Source of the DNA: Parapedobacter sp042666505
GTDB taxonomy: Bacteria > Bacteroidota > Bacteroidia > Sphingobacteriales > Sphingobacteriaceae
Direction of reading: 5' to 3'
Assembly: GCF_042666505.1 (NCBI RefSeq)
Contig: NZ_JBHTDN010000010.1
Span: forward strand, 1-64,000
Length of the DNA stretch: 64,000 bases
Shown: in pieces, positions 1-8,530 of the stretch
How positions within the stretch are numbered: position 1 is the stretch's first letter
Layout: each line of letters begins with the position of its first letter
Translations under genes and position numbers: made by a program
The notes under the pieces: generated by a model
Told to the model about the DNA's origin: nothing
The model's database searches: none
What the model saw: the letters and a program-made list of their open reading frames with translations, nothing else

Positions 1-24
1 AATCAATGAAGATCGTATTTTATT

Positions 25-56
25 CGGCAGGGCCTAAAAACCCTGCCGTGTTTTTG
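25..56 (+). terminator. Intrinsic terminator hairpin
   Basis: Stem CGGCAGGG (25-32) pairs perfectly with CCCTGCCG (41-48) around an 8-nt loop and is followed by TGTTTTTG. This is the form of a rho-independent terminator reading rightward, so it probably ends a gene that lies left of the window. Confidence 0.7.
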
Positions 57-124
57 TGCATTCTTGTTGCCAATTTTGGAGCATTCTTATTTCCCAATTC
101 TTGTGCAGTTACAATTGCCGACTA

Positions 125-604
125 CACTATGCGGTTGAAAGGCAGGCCCGGGAGGAAAAACTGGCTGCCGAACAGATCAAGGAACTGCGGCTGACCGAGT
201 CGCTGCCGGTGATCAACGAATTGGGCAGATGGATCTTTGAAGAAATAAAATCCACCCTGCCCAAAAGCCAGATCGGCAAGGCCATGGCTTACGCCTACGC
301 CCGATGGGACGGGCTCTCGGCTTATCTGTATGACGGAAACCTGCAGATTGACAATAACCTTGTCGAGAACGCCATCAGGCCATTGGCGCTGGGACGCAAA
401 AACTACCTCTTCGCCGGCAGCCATGAAGCTGCACAGCGTGCCGCCATGATCTATTCATTCTTCGCCATCTGCAAAAAACACGAAGTCAACCCATTCCACT
501 GGCTGAAATATACACTGGAAAACATCATGGCCATAAACCATAAAAACTTAAAAGACCTCTATCCGCAGAACTATAAGAATATGGTTCAGAAATCAAACAT
601 GTAG
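125..604 (+). pseudogene. IS66-family transposase (TnpC), C-terminal fragment
   Basis: This is the last ~160 residues of an IS66-type DDE transposase. The characteristic C-terminal block is clear: LPKSQIGKAMAYAYARW, then DGNLQIDNNLVENAIRP (the DNN..EN..RP segment that includes the final catalytic acidic residue) and LGRKNYLFAGSHEAAQRAA. An intact IS66 transposase is about 500 residues, so the N-terminal two thirds with the DNA-binding region and the first catalytic aspartates are missing. Homology-like sequence begins near 125; the codons before it in the same frame do not look like transposase. The protein cannot be active. The two accessory IS66 genes are not in the window. Confidence 0.85.
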
Positions 605-794
605 TTCGTAGGGCGGATACTTCAGAACAACAGCTTAAAAACTATCGTTTGATCGGCAAAGGCGTAGGGGTTCCATTGGCCAGATGTGGACGGAGATCTC
701 AGCTTAAAGGGCTTTTTAAGCGCCGGATTAAAAAACCTGATATACAATCAACATAAGGTAGCATAATACCTAATTTCAACTACACGGTGCTTAC
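125..794 (+). mobile_element. IS66-family element, 5'-truncated remnant
   Basis: The remnant comprises the tnpC fragment plus about 190 bp of non-coding tail. Read on the minus strand, the tail ends at 794 with GTAAGCACCG; GTAAGC is the usual outer end of IS66-family inverted repeats, so I place the right end there by inference. No matching left end is present, so this is a one-ended relic. It lies directly downstream of the polysaccharide locus, which ends at 853. Confidence 0.5.
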
Positions 795-852
795 TATTGG
801 TTTGGGCAAAAGACGGATTTAACTGAATTCCCACATAAAACAGGGAATATAA

Positions 853-1815
853 CTAATATACATACCTCCGGTACAGATAAGCCTTCAATATAATATATGT
901 GGCACCCAGCAGTGCTAATATCGATATCGAAAAGAGGATTTGCACGGAGGTGTCAAGGCGAGCTACCTGGATTACGCCCCATCCGATCACCGCTTGTAAT
1001 ATCCCATAAGTAGCAGAAACCATTAATCGGTTTGCTCTTGCCTCGTTGGCTAGGTATTGATACAAGTGGCTTCGGTGCGCCTCGAAAATATTTTCGCGCT
1101 TCATGAGTCGATGGGCAATGGTAAGTACACTATCGACGCCGTATATCGCAAAGAACAGAATGTATATGGGATTACCGCTCGCAAAAATCAAACTTAACGT
1201 AGCAAACAGCAAAATAAAACACATACTCACACTTCCAACATCGCCGGCAAAGCACTTGGCCCGCTGCCGGAAATTGAAAAAAGCAAATACACCGTTGGCA
1301 ATAGCCGTACAGTACAATAGCCGGTCATCGATAAAATCGTCTTCCCGATTTGCCAGCCACAAGGACAGTAAGACTGCAAAGCTATACATCGCCGTAATGC
1401 CATTGATGCCATCCATAAAATTATATGCATTGATGGTGCCGATGATAAGGATCAACGCAACGGGAAGCACATACCACGGCAATTCGAAGGCCCCTAACTC
1501 GTAAATCATCAGCAATACCGAAACGAGGTGCACGGTAATGCGTACCCTGTTAGACATGGTGAACACATCGTCCAGAAAACTGATGACCGTAATCGCGGTA
1601 AGCCCAGCAAAGAACCAAGGATAGGAAGCCCCCGACCAAATAAACCATATCAGCGCGCCCAGATAAAACACGACGCCACCACCCCGGATGGTAATTTTTG
1701 TGTGGCTGCTACGTTTGTTAGGTTTGTCGATGATGTTGAAACGATCGGCAATGCGGAAGTAGAGCGGCATCGCCAAAAAAAGCAACGCTATAATAATTAG
1801 ATAAGACACCAACAT
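853..1815 (-). CDS. WecA/WbpL-like undecaprenyl-phosphate sugar-1-phosphate transferase
   Basis: A 320-residue polytopic membrane protein of the MraY/WecA family. Such enzymes move a HexNAc-1-phosphate from a UDP-sugar onto undecaprenyl phosphate at the inner membrane, the first step of repeat-unit assembly. Visible motifs are IDKPNKRSSH with IRGGG near residues 29-47, the DD pair in FLDDVF (82-83), NFMDGINGI (132-140), FAGDVGS (189-195) and the cytoplasmic HRSHLYQ (248-254). About ten hydrophobic segments are present. Together with the reductase and acyltransferase just upstream it resembles the O-antigen initiation set in which WbpL/WreU uses a 6-deoxy HexNAc; the exact donor cannot be read from sequence. 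It is the last gene of the minus-strand locus and abuts the PglD-like gene with no gap. Confidence 0.85.
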   Translation of the reverse strand: MLVSYLIIIALLFLAMPLYFRIADRFNIIDKPNKRSSHTKITIRGGGVVFYLGALIWFIWSGASYPWFFAGLTAITVISFLDDVFTMSNRVRITVHLVSVLLMIYELGAFELPWYVLPVALILIIGTINAYNFMDGINGITAMYSFAVLLSLWLANREDDFIDDRLLYCTAIANGVFAFFNFRQRAKCFAGDVGSVSMCFILLFATLSLIFASGNPIYILFFAIYGVDSVLTIAHRLMKRENIFEAHRSHLYQYLANEARANRLMVSATYGILQAVIGWGVIQVARLDTSVQILFSISILALLGATYIILKAYLYRRYVY

Positions 1816-2373
1816 TTAGCCCTCGATGATTTGTCCAGCGCAAATTTCGGTAAAAGGCGCCACTTGTGAAAGCCGCACGATCACTGCATTGGGATTGATA
1901 ATCGTTCCCTTGCCTACCACTGCGCCGGCTCCTACGTATACTCCCGGATAGGTGGTAACAAAGTCCTCTACGATTCCATCGTGATCGATCGTGACATTGG
2001 CGTTGATGATTGCATGCTTCCCTACTTTGGCCTTGGATTGAATAACCGCTCCGGCTAGTACCACCGCGCCTTCGCCTATTTGTGCATCTGCCGCGACTGA
2101 AGCCTGCGGATGAATAAAAGTCCCGAATTTATGGGTTACTTTTTTCGCGATACGCTCGCGAATGTCAGGTTTCCCGATGCCGATCAGTAGCTTGGCTTCG
2201 GGATGTTTGTCGGGCGCATACGGTACCACTGGAATATCGCCAATCGATCTGGGTTCTTCTCCGTCGTTAAAAAATACTTGGATGGCTTGTTCACCAAATT
2301 GCTTGCGGAGGCCGTCTAACAATACACGTGCATGGCCGCCGGCACCGTAGATAAGATTGGGTTCGATTTTCAT
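1816..2373 (-). CDS. PglD/NeuD-like sugar acetyltransferase
   Basis: A 185-residue sugar O/N-acyltransferase of the sialic-acid O-acetyltransferase (NeuD/PglD) family. The N-terminal part carries a Rossmann-like sugar-nucleotide binding motif GAGGHA (10-15). The C-terminal half is a left-handed beta-helix built of hexapeptide repeats that bind acetyl-CoA. A histidine in VTIDHDG (H131) is at the place of the catalytic base known in PglD. The segment after it reads FVTTYPGV instead of the common FVHI-PGA, so the active site is slightly unusual. The start codon lies at the stop of the reductase gene (position 2373 shared), which indicates translational coupling. Its likely job is to acetylate an amino or hydroxyl group of the sugar used by the adjacent transferase. 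Confidence 0.8.
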   Translation of the reverse strand: MKIEPNLIYGAGGHARVLLDGLRKQFGEQAIQVFFNDGEEPRSIGDIPVVPYAPDKHPEAKLLIGIGKPDIRERIAKKVTHKFGTFIHPQASVAADAQIGEGAVVLAGAVIQSKAKVGKHAIINANVTIDHDGIVEDFVTTYPGVYVGAGAVVGKGTIINPNAVIVRLSQVAPFTEICAGQIIEG

Positions 2374-3266
2374 TAAAAACTTCTCAGCGTGGTTAACAAC
2401 CCCTCTCGCGCGGAGACGGGCATTTTATTGATATCAAGTGCAGCCTTAATCTTCGAATTATCTACCACATAGCTTTCCGTCAATTTCTTGAGGCGCTCGC
2501 TGTTCAGTGGCAAACGTAACGTATCTCCAACCTTTGCTATCCCCTCTATGAGGCGGGGAGATACCCTCCACAACGCAGGCTTCTTGTCACGCGCCTCCCC
2601 AATCAGCTGAATTAATTCATTGGTGGATAACGAGTCATCATCAGCCAGGTTATATACACCACCCGGAATGCTTGGATCCTGAAGTATTTGTTTGATGACG
2701 TATTGTAGATTTGCAATCGAAAGAAATGACCGCCGGTTTTCAAAGGCAGCCAAAGGCCACGGAATACCTTTACTTACCACTTTATACAACAGATTAAGAT
2801 TACCCTTATTACCGGGGCCGTGAATCATGCAGGGCCGCAAGACAAAAAGCCGTCTTTCGGCTGGTAACTCCGAATTCAACAGATATTCCTCTGCCTGACG
2901 TTTAGACTGTCCGTAAGGCGTTTGCGGATTGGGGTCAACATTTTCATCCAACATTCCTTCTACAGTATCGGCGGCCGATTTTACACTGCTGAAATAAATA
3001 AAGTCACGGGCGTTACTTTGCAGGAATTGATCAAAAAGCTGCTTCGTAAGTTCTGTGTTTATTTCGAAATACTCCTCGGCCGAGCTTGTATTTTTAGTGT
3101 CATGGGCTTTCCCCGCGAGATGAATAATTGCTTCGTACTGGGCCGGTAAGCGTTGTAACCATTCGTCTCGGAGAGATATCGAAAGAATATTATATTCTTT
3201 TTCAGAGATAGATGGTATCAGATTTTGTCCAACAAAACCAGAGGTTCCAGTAATACAAATTTTCAC
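2373..3266 (-). CDS. NAD-dependent epimerase/reductase (WbpV/WreQ-like 4-ketoreductase)
   Basis: An extended short-chain dehydrogenase. I chose the GTG at 3266 because it places the dinucleotide motif TGTSGFVGQN right at the N-terminus (297 residues); the open frame continues to 3341, but those extra 25 residues precede the Rossmann fold and overlap the neighbouring gene. The catalytic pair is in YGQSK (YxxxK), preceded by FSSVKSAAD. Close relatives reduce UDP-4-keto-6-deoxy-HexNAc to UDP-QuiNAc/FucNAc just before a WecA-like transferase uses it; the gene order here (reductase, acyltransferase, transferase) fits that role. The 4,6-dehydratase needed for such a pathway is not in the window, so the substrate is inferred. 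Confidence 0.75.
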   Translation of the reverse strand: MKICITGTSGFVGQNLIPSISEKEYNILSISLRDEWLQRLPAQYEAIIHLAGKAHDTKNTSSAEEYFEINTELTKQLFDQFLQSNARDFIYFSSVKSAADTVEGMLDENVDPNPQTPYGQSKRQAEEYLLNSELPAERRLFVLRPCMIHGPGNKGNLNLLYKVVSKGIPWPLAAFENRRSFLSIANLQYVIKQILQDPSIPGGVYNLADDDSLSTNELIQLIGEARDKKPALWRVSPRLIEGIAKVGDTLRLPLNSERLKKLTESYVVDNSKIKAALDINKMPVSAREGLLTTLRSF

Positions 3267-3322
3267 ATCGAAGTATTTAGAAAAACAGTCTACATTGAAG
3301 ACAAAGTTTCTTATATTCTGTG

Positions 3323-4354
3323 CTACAAACACTTTTTCCAAAACTCGTCTTCATAATCAAAAAAGAGATTTTTCAGCCAGCCTTCTATCGATAACTTATC
3401 ATAGATATCATCATTCAAAGGCAAGTAAGGCGATTGAACAAAAGCTTCAGGAATAGAGGACGCGTTTCTATCTATTATCAAATAGTTGCTGGTATTATAA
3501 AATGGGAATTTGGCTATATCACTATTTGTCGTAATCAACTTTCTTTTCGCTCCTATAGCTTCAAACGTGCGAAGCGTTAGTCCTTTTTGATTCGGGTGGT
3601 TTATATCCAGTACTACTTTTGTTCTTTTGTAATAATCAATAATTTCACCAAGACTTAAGGAACGAAAGCTTAGCTTGTTGTAATCAAAATATTTAAACGT
3701 CTTATCAAAAAATTTTTTAAATAAATAAACCAACCTTCCGTGCATGTAATAATAACACAACATTTTGAGTTGCTTTGCCTTTGCCCATTCATTAATACGA
3801 TTACTAATTATATAACGGTCAGAGTGCGCCGTTCCCAAAAATAAAATATCTATATCCTGCTTTGATTTGTCCGTACTTATTTCTCTGTATTTATCAAAAA
3901 AAAACAACGGTCTGAAATGAATATTGAAACGCTTCGCGTCTTCCGGGTCAAATGTTAACGCCCTATCGTAGTAATGTAAAAGCGAAGAACTGTGTCCCGT
4001 GTTCGTAAATGAATCCCAGTTATAAAAAATGCAAACACACTTCGGTTGCCTTTTCCTGAAGGCTTTTAAAAAGAATTCAGGCACGACCTCACCCCTGATG
4101 ACTAACAAAAAATCGTAGGTCTCGTGTTGAATATTTTTAAGTATCTTTCGGTAATAGCGATTTATCTTTTGTTCGTATAACTCTTTGCGCAGTCTGATTA
4201 TCCCTTTGGTGAATGTATTATCTTTTAGGCGTTCGTCATAAAAAGTTACATTGGCCCCCAAAGACTCGAGTTTTTTTTTAATTTGTTCTTCTAAGCCAAA
4301 AGTTCTAGCTAGAAAGAAGAGTATTTTTTTTCCCTTTAATTGATCGGTATTCAT
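3323..4354 (-). CDS. CgeB-like glycosyltransferase
   Basis: A 343-residue probable glycosyltransferase of the CgeB / glycosyltransferase-family-1-like group often found in LPS and capsule loci. The N-terminal part (KKILFFLARTFGLEEQIKK) looks like the first Rossmann domain of a GT-B enzyme, and the C-terminal part has the nucleotide-sugar-site signature LDINHPNQKGLTLRTFEAIG. It lacks a signal peptide and is presumably cytosolic or attached to the inner membrane. Its start codon overlaps the stop of the upstream epimerase by one base (TAATG), so the two are co-translated. Base composition is strongly AT-rich, unlike the three genes downstream. The sugar it transfers cannot be told. Confidence 0.7.
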   Translation of the reverse strand: MNTDQLKGKKILFFLARTFGLEEQIKKKLESLGANVTFYDERLKDNTFTKGIIRLRKELYEQKINRYYRKILKNIQHETYDFLLVIRGEVVPEFFLKAFRKRQPKCVCIFYNWDSFTNTGHSSSLLHYYDRALTFDPEDAKRFNIHFRPLFFFDKYREISTDKSKQDIDILFLGTAHSDRYIISNRINEWAKAKQLKMLCYYYMHGRLVYLFKKFFDKTFKYFDYNKLSFRSLSLGEIIDYYKRTKVVLDINHPNQKGLTLRTFEAIGAKRKLITTNSDIAKFPFYNTSNYLIIDRNASSIPEAFVQSPYLPLNDDIYDKLSIEGWLKNLFFDYEDEFWKKCL

Positions 4355-5484
4355 TATTTAAACAAACCTTTGGCTCGCATTTCATCAATGGATTTCTGAT
4401 ATCTGTCTTCTTGTACTTGTTGCGTATCTACCCATTTTGTGAAACGTTTTAACCCTTCCTCAAATGTCACTTCCGGTTCAAACCCCAAGAGACGCCTTAT
4501 TTTGCTGAGATCAGCGTAATTGTGCCTTATATCCCCTAGTCTATATTGACCGGATATATTAATAGGAACTTTAATGTTATAGTTCTCTACTAATTTGCTT
4601 GCAACTGTAAGAACGTCGACGGGCACACCGGCTCCGACATTAAAAATTTCGTTGTTGGCTTCTTCTCTCTCTAGTCCCAAAATAGTGGCATTGACAACAT
4701 CGTCGATGTAAACGAAGTCTCTACTTTCTTTTCCATCCTCAAATATATTGATACCATTGCCGTTTTTTATTTGTGTGGAAAAAATTGATAATATACCAGT
4801 ATAAGGATTTTTCAGTGACTGCCCCGGACCATATACATTTTGATATCTAAAGGCTACAGCAGCAATACCAACAGACGGACACACTGTCATAACTAACTGT
4901 TCTTGTGTTTGTTTTGTAACTCCGTACACTGATGAAGGATGAATTTTTGAATTTTCGTCTGTCGCCGTTAACACTAAAGCCGAAGAATCCGGATAGGTTA
5001 CTTCAAAGAGCCCTTTGTCCATGAGTTCAGGGCTGCGATGCCTGGGATATACCGGACCAAGCTCCTGACTGATGTATTTACCTTCTCCGTAAATAGATCG
5101 GGAAGATGCGACAATCACTTTCTTTACATCGTGGTTGGTATTGACCAGCAATTCCAACATTTTAGACGTACCACCAATATTAACATCGGTATACCTATCA
5201 ATTTCATACATGGATTGTCCGGTTCCCGTTTCCGCGGCAAGGTGTACAATAGCATCTTGATCCAATAGCGCCTTTTTCCAATCTTCATAGTTAGTTACAC
5301 TACCATTGATAAAGCTCGTCTTCTCCTTGATACTAATGAATAGGGGTGACGTTTCTGTTGGATTGTTCCCGTGTATTTGTGGAGAAAGGTTATCCAATAT
5401 TGTGACCTTATATCCTTTATCGACAAGTCTCAACGCTAAATTTGATCCAATAAAACCGGCACCACCGGTGATAAGAATACGCAT
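4354..5484 (-). CDS. dTDP-L-rhamnose 4-epimerase-like SDR
   Basis: A 376-residue extended SDR with GGAGFIGSN (7-15), DNLSPQIHG (31-39), SSRSIYGEG (128-136) and the catalytic YGVTK (Y187, K191). The LDNLSPQ(I/V)HG signature and an insertion of about 40 residues between the catalytic serine and tyrosine segments are typical of the dTDP-L-rhamnose 4-epimerase group (WbiB-like), which makes dTDP-6-deoxy-L-talose. In the members I recall, the insertion holds a CPxCG pair; here that part reads YPDSSA, so the cysteines are lost. This matters because two of the four genes that make dTDP-L-rhamnose are broken further along the same locus. Other nucleotide-sugar epimerase activities remain possible. 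Confidence 0.65.
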   Translation of the reverse strand: MRILITGGAGFIGSNLALRLVDKGYKVTILDNLSPQIHGNNPTETSPLFISIKEKTSFINGSVTNYEDWKKALLDQDAIVHLAAETGTGQSMYEIDRYTDVNIGGTSKMLELLVNTNHDVKKVIVASSRSIYGEGKYISQELGPVYPRHRSPELMDKGLFEVTYPDSSALVLTATDENSKIHPSSVYGVTKQTQEQLVMTVCPSVGIAAVAFRYQNVYGPGQSLKNPYTGILSIFSTQIKNGNGINIFEDGKESRDFVYIDDVVNATILGLEREEANNEIFNVGAGVPVDVLTVASKLVENYNIKVPINISGQYRLGDIRHNYADLSKIRRLLGFEPEVTFEEGLKRFTKWVDTQQVQEDRYQKSIDEMRAKGLFK

Positions 5485-5496
5485 AAAATATGTTAA

Positions 5497-7842
5497 TTAT
5501 TTTTCTTTCTTAAACTCAATTTTGTCAATTGAAATTCCTTCAATATTAGATTTGTCTTTATGAACCGAGAAAAAGACTATATTGCCGTTTTTTAAGGTCA
5601 CATTTCTCAAAGAATATGTTTGGTACTTTTCATTTGCTAATTCACTCAAATCTATTTCCACTATTGAGATATTCCGCTTTAATATAGGATCGTATAAGCC
5701 TATAGTTACTCTTCCTTCTTTGGGCTCTGGAATATTGCCATGACCTTTGATTGATGTCGACACCTCCCATTTTTCATTGGTTTGGCTATCGCTTATATTT
5801 TCTAACTTATATTGGATTGCCCAATCCGATTTCGACGCATCAATGTAACCGGCTAACTTGTCGCTCGCAGCACCATCAATTATTTTTTTTGTCCTTACGG
5901 CAGGCAAATAGTATGTAAATAAATCCTGTTGCACAACGAAGTAATCCGAATTGCTTTCACGATCCGATGTACGAATCGACTTCAAACTTGGTTTCAAATC
6001 GTTAAGTTTGATCATTGGGCCATTTACATCGATTTTCTGCTTAAGACGGTCTGACGACATTGTATTCAAATCATTTAAAGTTGCTAGAAACCGGTCTACT
6101 AAAGAATTATATCTAGCATGGAAATCGGAAGATGATCGACTATTATCCAAAGCAGGACTCTTGATATGGCTGAAAATTTTAATAAATTCAAATGAAATTT
6201 GTTCTTTTTTTACTCTTCTCAACAGTATTTCATTGTCAGATACTGCACTTATTGCTTGTTCAAACAACTTCGTTCCTTCATTTAATATCTCAGAGTTAAT
6301 AATGTCCAAGTTTGCATTAAAAACGCTAAGCTTTCCCTTATAGCCATCAAAACTCCTTGTTACTAGATCGAAATACTTCCTAAGAGGTTTCCCTGCAGCT
6401 CCATAATATCCGTTAAAAAACACATCAAGTAGGTAATTGTATTCATAGTCTGGGTTCCACAAAAGCTTTCCGATAACCCAAGTATGCAGCTCCTTAAAAT
6501 ACCCCAGTTCTTCAGAGGTATAATATGGTGTGGCGATACTTTGGATAAAAACGCCTTCATATCCTAAATTTTTTAGGAATCGTAAATCATCTCGTAAATT
6601 ACTAAGACTCGGATGAGGGAGTAACGGATACGAGAAATTAGCGCTATATCCCCAGTAAAAATTGTGCTTGGATATCTTTGACCAATTTTCGATATTCTTA
6701 CGAGAAAAATTATTGGATGGGTTAAGAAGTGATTTTGCGTGATTTATTAATATAGGGGCAACTCTAACGATTACATTCTCCGCGGGCTTTATTGTTTTAG
6801 GAGGCACTTCCGTATAATCGTATGCCAAAGTTTCGAATTTTAAAGATGGGTATTCATCCTTAAAAGCGCTTGCGACCTCGTTCACGAACTGTATTAGTAG
6901 CGCGGAAGGGCTCCCCTCTTCCTTTAGTAAATTCGCGCATTCGACAGATGAGCACGAAATTCCTACATCATTTTGGGATATCGATATGATTTCGGGATTT
7001 TTTGTCTTTTGAATCAATAACCTGACATTGTTAATAAACTCCTTTCGCATTTCTTGATTCGAAAGGCAAAGCTGGGTTTCGTTTACTCCAGGCACCTTAC
7101 CCGAATTTTTAAAGGGTTTACTCGTGGCCGGGTCAATGAACCATTCGGGATGTCTTTTGAAATATTTATCTGGTGGAAGAATTTGACTGAACGTATGCGC
7201 CCATCCAACTATTTCATGTTTCGCGCCCCAGCTTTCGTTAAGTCTCTGAAAGTCTCCATTCTCCCGAAGTACAGTGGAGTAAAATGCGTCTACGGTTGAG
7301 TGGAAGGACAAGTGATTCCTATACGAAAATGGAGGAGAGAAGGTGTAATCAACCGGGTCAATAACCACTTCTGTCTTTTCAGGAATTTCGTTATCAACTG
7401 AGGACCACCACCGGCAACCTAAATACTGCTCAAGAAACTCAACCGTTGAATACAACGTCCCTCTATCCCCACTGCCAAAAAGAAATATATTACCCTCGTC
7501 AAACTTAATGTTAACGGCATCTTCACTTAACCTAACATTATTCAAACTGAACGTCTTTTTTGCTTTTAGGGTATTTCCAATAGATATAAATGAACGATAG
7601 TTGGCAGATTCAGGCTTGTTTTTTTCATAAGTAATTCCGATATCTACTTTGGAAATTCTTGAAACAAAATGCTGCAATAAGCTTGCGGCATTTTGTTCAG
7701 CTTTCGTAGAATTTTGTGGTAAGATAATTATATAAGAAGTTTTTCCCGATTTTATAAGGTCGATTTTCTGGGCTTGACAAGCCCCAAAGCTAAAAAAGAA
7801 AAACACGAATATTAGGCTCCGAGATTTAATAGTATTTGCCAT
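5497..7842 (-). CDS. DUF4838 / alpha-glucuronidase-N-like secreted glycoside hydrolase-like protein
   Basis: A 781-residue exported protein. Residues 1-25 form a signal peptide with a cysteine in FGACQAQ, so it may be a lipoprotein or a signal-peptidase-I substrate. The next ~130 residues resemble the alpha-glucuronidase N-terminal domain (AEQNAASLLQHFVSRI, GTLYSTVEFLEQYLGCRWW). The central part has the DUF4838 pattern, including CSSVECANLL and LAYDYTEVPPKTIKPAENV, thought to be a TIM-barrel related to glycosidases. The last ~150 residues look like a beta-sandwich, possibly carbohydrate binding. It lies 12 nt from the epimerase and shares the AT-rich composition of the cassette. A hydrolase-like secreted protein inside a polysaccharide synthesis operon may trim or release the product; no activity is proven. 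Confidence 0.75.
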   Translation of the reverse strand: MANTIKSRSLIFVFFFFSFGACQAQKIDLIKSGKTSYIIILPQNSTKAEQNAASLLQHFVSRISKVDIGITYEKNKPESANYRSFISIGNTLKAKKTFSLNNVRLSEDAVNIKFDEGNIFLFGSGDRGTLYSTVEFLEQYLGCRWWSSVDNEIPEKTEVVIDPVDYTFSPPFSYRNHLSFHSTVDAFYSTVLRENGDFQRLNESWGAKHEIVGWAHTFSQILPPDKYFKRHPEWFIDPATSKPFKNSGKVPGVNETQLCLSNQEMRKEFINNVRLLIQKTKNPEIISISQNDVGISCSSVECANLLKEEGSPSALLIQFVNEVASAFKDEYPSLKFETLAYDYTEVPPKTIKPAENVIVRVAPILINHAKSLLNPSNNFSRKNIENWSKISKHNFYWGYSANFSYPLLPHPSLSNLRDDLRFLKNLGYEGVFIQSIATPYYTSEELGYFKELHTWVIGKLLWNPDYEYNYLLDVFFNGYYGAAGKPLRKYFDLVTRSFDGYKGKLSVFNANLDIINSEILNEGTKLFEQAISAVSDNEILLRRVKKEQISFEFIKIFSHIKSPALDNSRSSSDFHARYNSLVDRFLATLNDLNTMSSDRLKQKIDVNGPMIKLNDLKPSLKSIRTSDRESNSDYFVVQQDLFTYYLPAVRTKKIIDGAASDKLAGYIDASKSDWAIQYKLENISDSQTNEKWEVSTSIKGHGNIPEPKEGRVTIGLYDPILKRNISIVEIDLSELANEKYQTYSLRNVTLKNGNIVFFSVHKDKSNIEGISIDKIEFKKEK

Positions 7843-7974
7843 AAACCGCTAACGTTTCACCGATAAAATAGTCCAGCCATAACTCAACACCGGATATAAT
7901 GCTAATCCTAAAACAAAAACCACGCCTCTTTCGGTAGTCAAACCATCAAAAATATCATTTACATTCGCTATCCG
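7843..7974 (-). other. 132-bp gap in the operon, with open frame 3' of the acetyltransferase
   Basis: No full gene is present. In the same frame as the acetyltransferase, after its TAG stop, codons stay open down to a TAG at 7849-7851 and read a plausible hydrophobic segment (GVVFVLGLALYPVLSYGW) ending in SVKR. There is no good ATG start. It may be chance or the tail of a degraded membrane-protein gene. Confidence 0.3.
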
Positions 7975-8526
7975 CTATTTTATTTTAACCCAACTACCGC
8001 TCTCTGAATCATAACGCTTAATAATTTTTGCTGGCACACCGGCTATGACACAATTATCTGGAAAATTACCTTTAACAACAGAATTTGCCCCTACGATACA
8101 TTGGTTTCCCAAAACCGTTCCCGCTTGTATACATGCTCCTATTCCAACAAAACAGTTGCTACCAATTTTCGTAGATTCATATATTAACGGCTGATCTAAA
8201 ATAGGTTTACCGATTTCGGTATAACAATGCTTAATATCGGTGATATATACATTTGCTAAGATAGTACTTCCCTCACCGATTTCTAGGTCGCCCATGGCTG
8301 TAATATGCACGTTTTGTGCAATTCCAACATTATCCTTAATAACTATTTTCCCATGGAAGTGAGTCTCTAGTCGTATATTAGGAAAAATCCGCACTTTCCT
8401 ACCTATAAAGATATTAGAAGCTCCCTTTATGTAAACTGGCCTACCCAAATAAGAAGGTAATTTTAATTGACCAAAAAAGGGCTTATTAAAAATCGCCCGA
8501 ATGATCCAAAACACTTTAAATATCAT
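7975..8526 (-). CDS. Hexapeptide-repeat O-acetyltransferase (WcaF/MaaT-like)
   Basis: A 183-residue acyltransferase with a left-handed beta-helix: repeated [LIV]-G-x-x-x-x units from about residue 55 (IGRKVRIFPNIRL, IGEGSTILANVYI, IGSNCFVGIGACI) and a typical ending VVKGNFPDNCVIAGVPAKIIKRY. Enzymes of this group acetylate sugars using acetyl-CoA in the cytosol. A histidine in ITDIKHCY is a candidate catalytic residue. It is 4 nt from the GT2 gene upstream, so both sit in the same transcript, and it is the likely source of O-acetyl groups on the repeat unit. After its stop codon the same frame stays open for another 41 codons, described separately. Confidence 0.8.
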   Translation of the reverse strand: MIFKVFWIIRAIFNKPFFGQLKLPSYLGRPVYIKGASNIFIGRKVRIFPNIRLETHFHGKIVIKDNVGIAQNVHITAMGDLEIGEGSTILANVYITDIKHCYTEIGKPILDQPLIYESTKIGSNCFVGIGACIQAGTVLGNQCIVGANSVVKGNFPDNCVIAGVPAKIIKRYDSESGSWVKIK

Positions 8527-8530
8527 AGTT

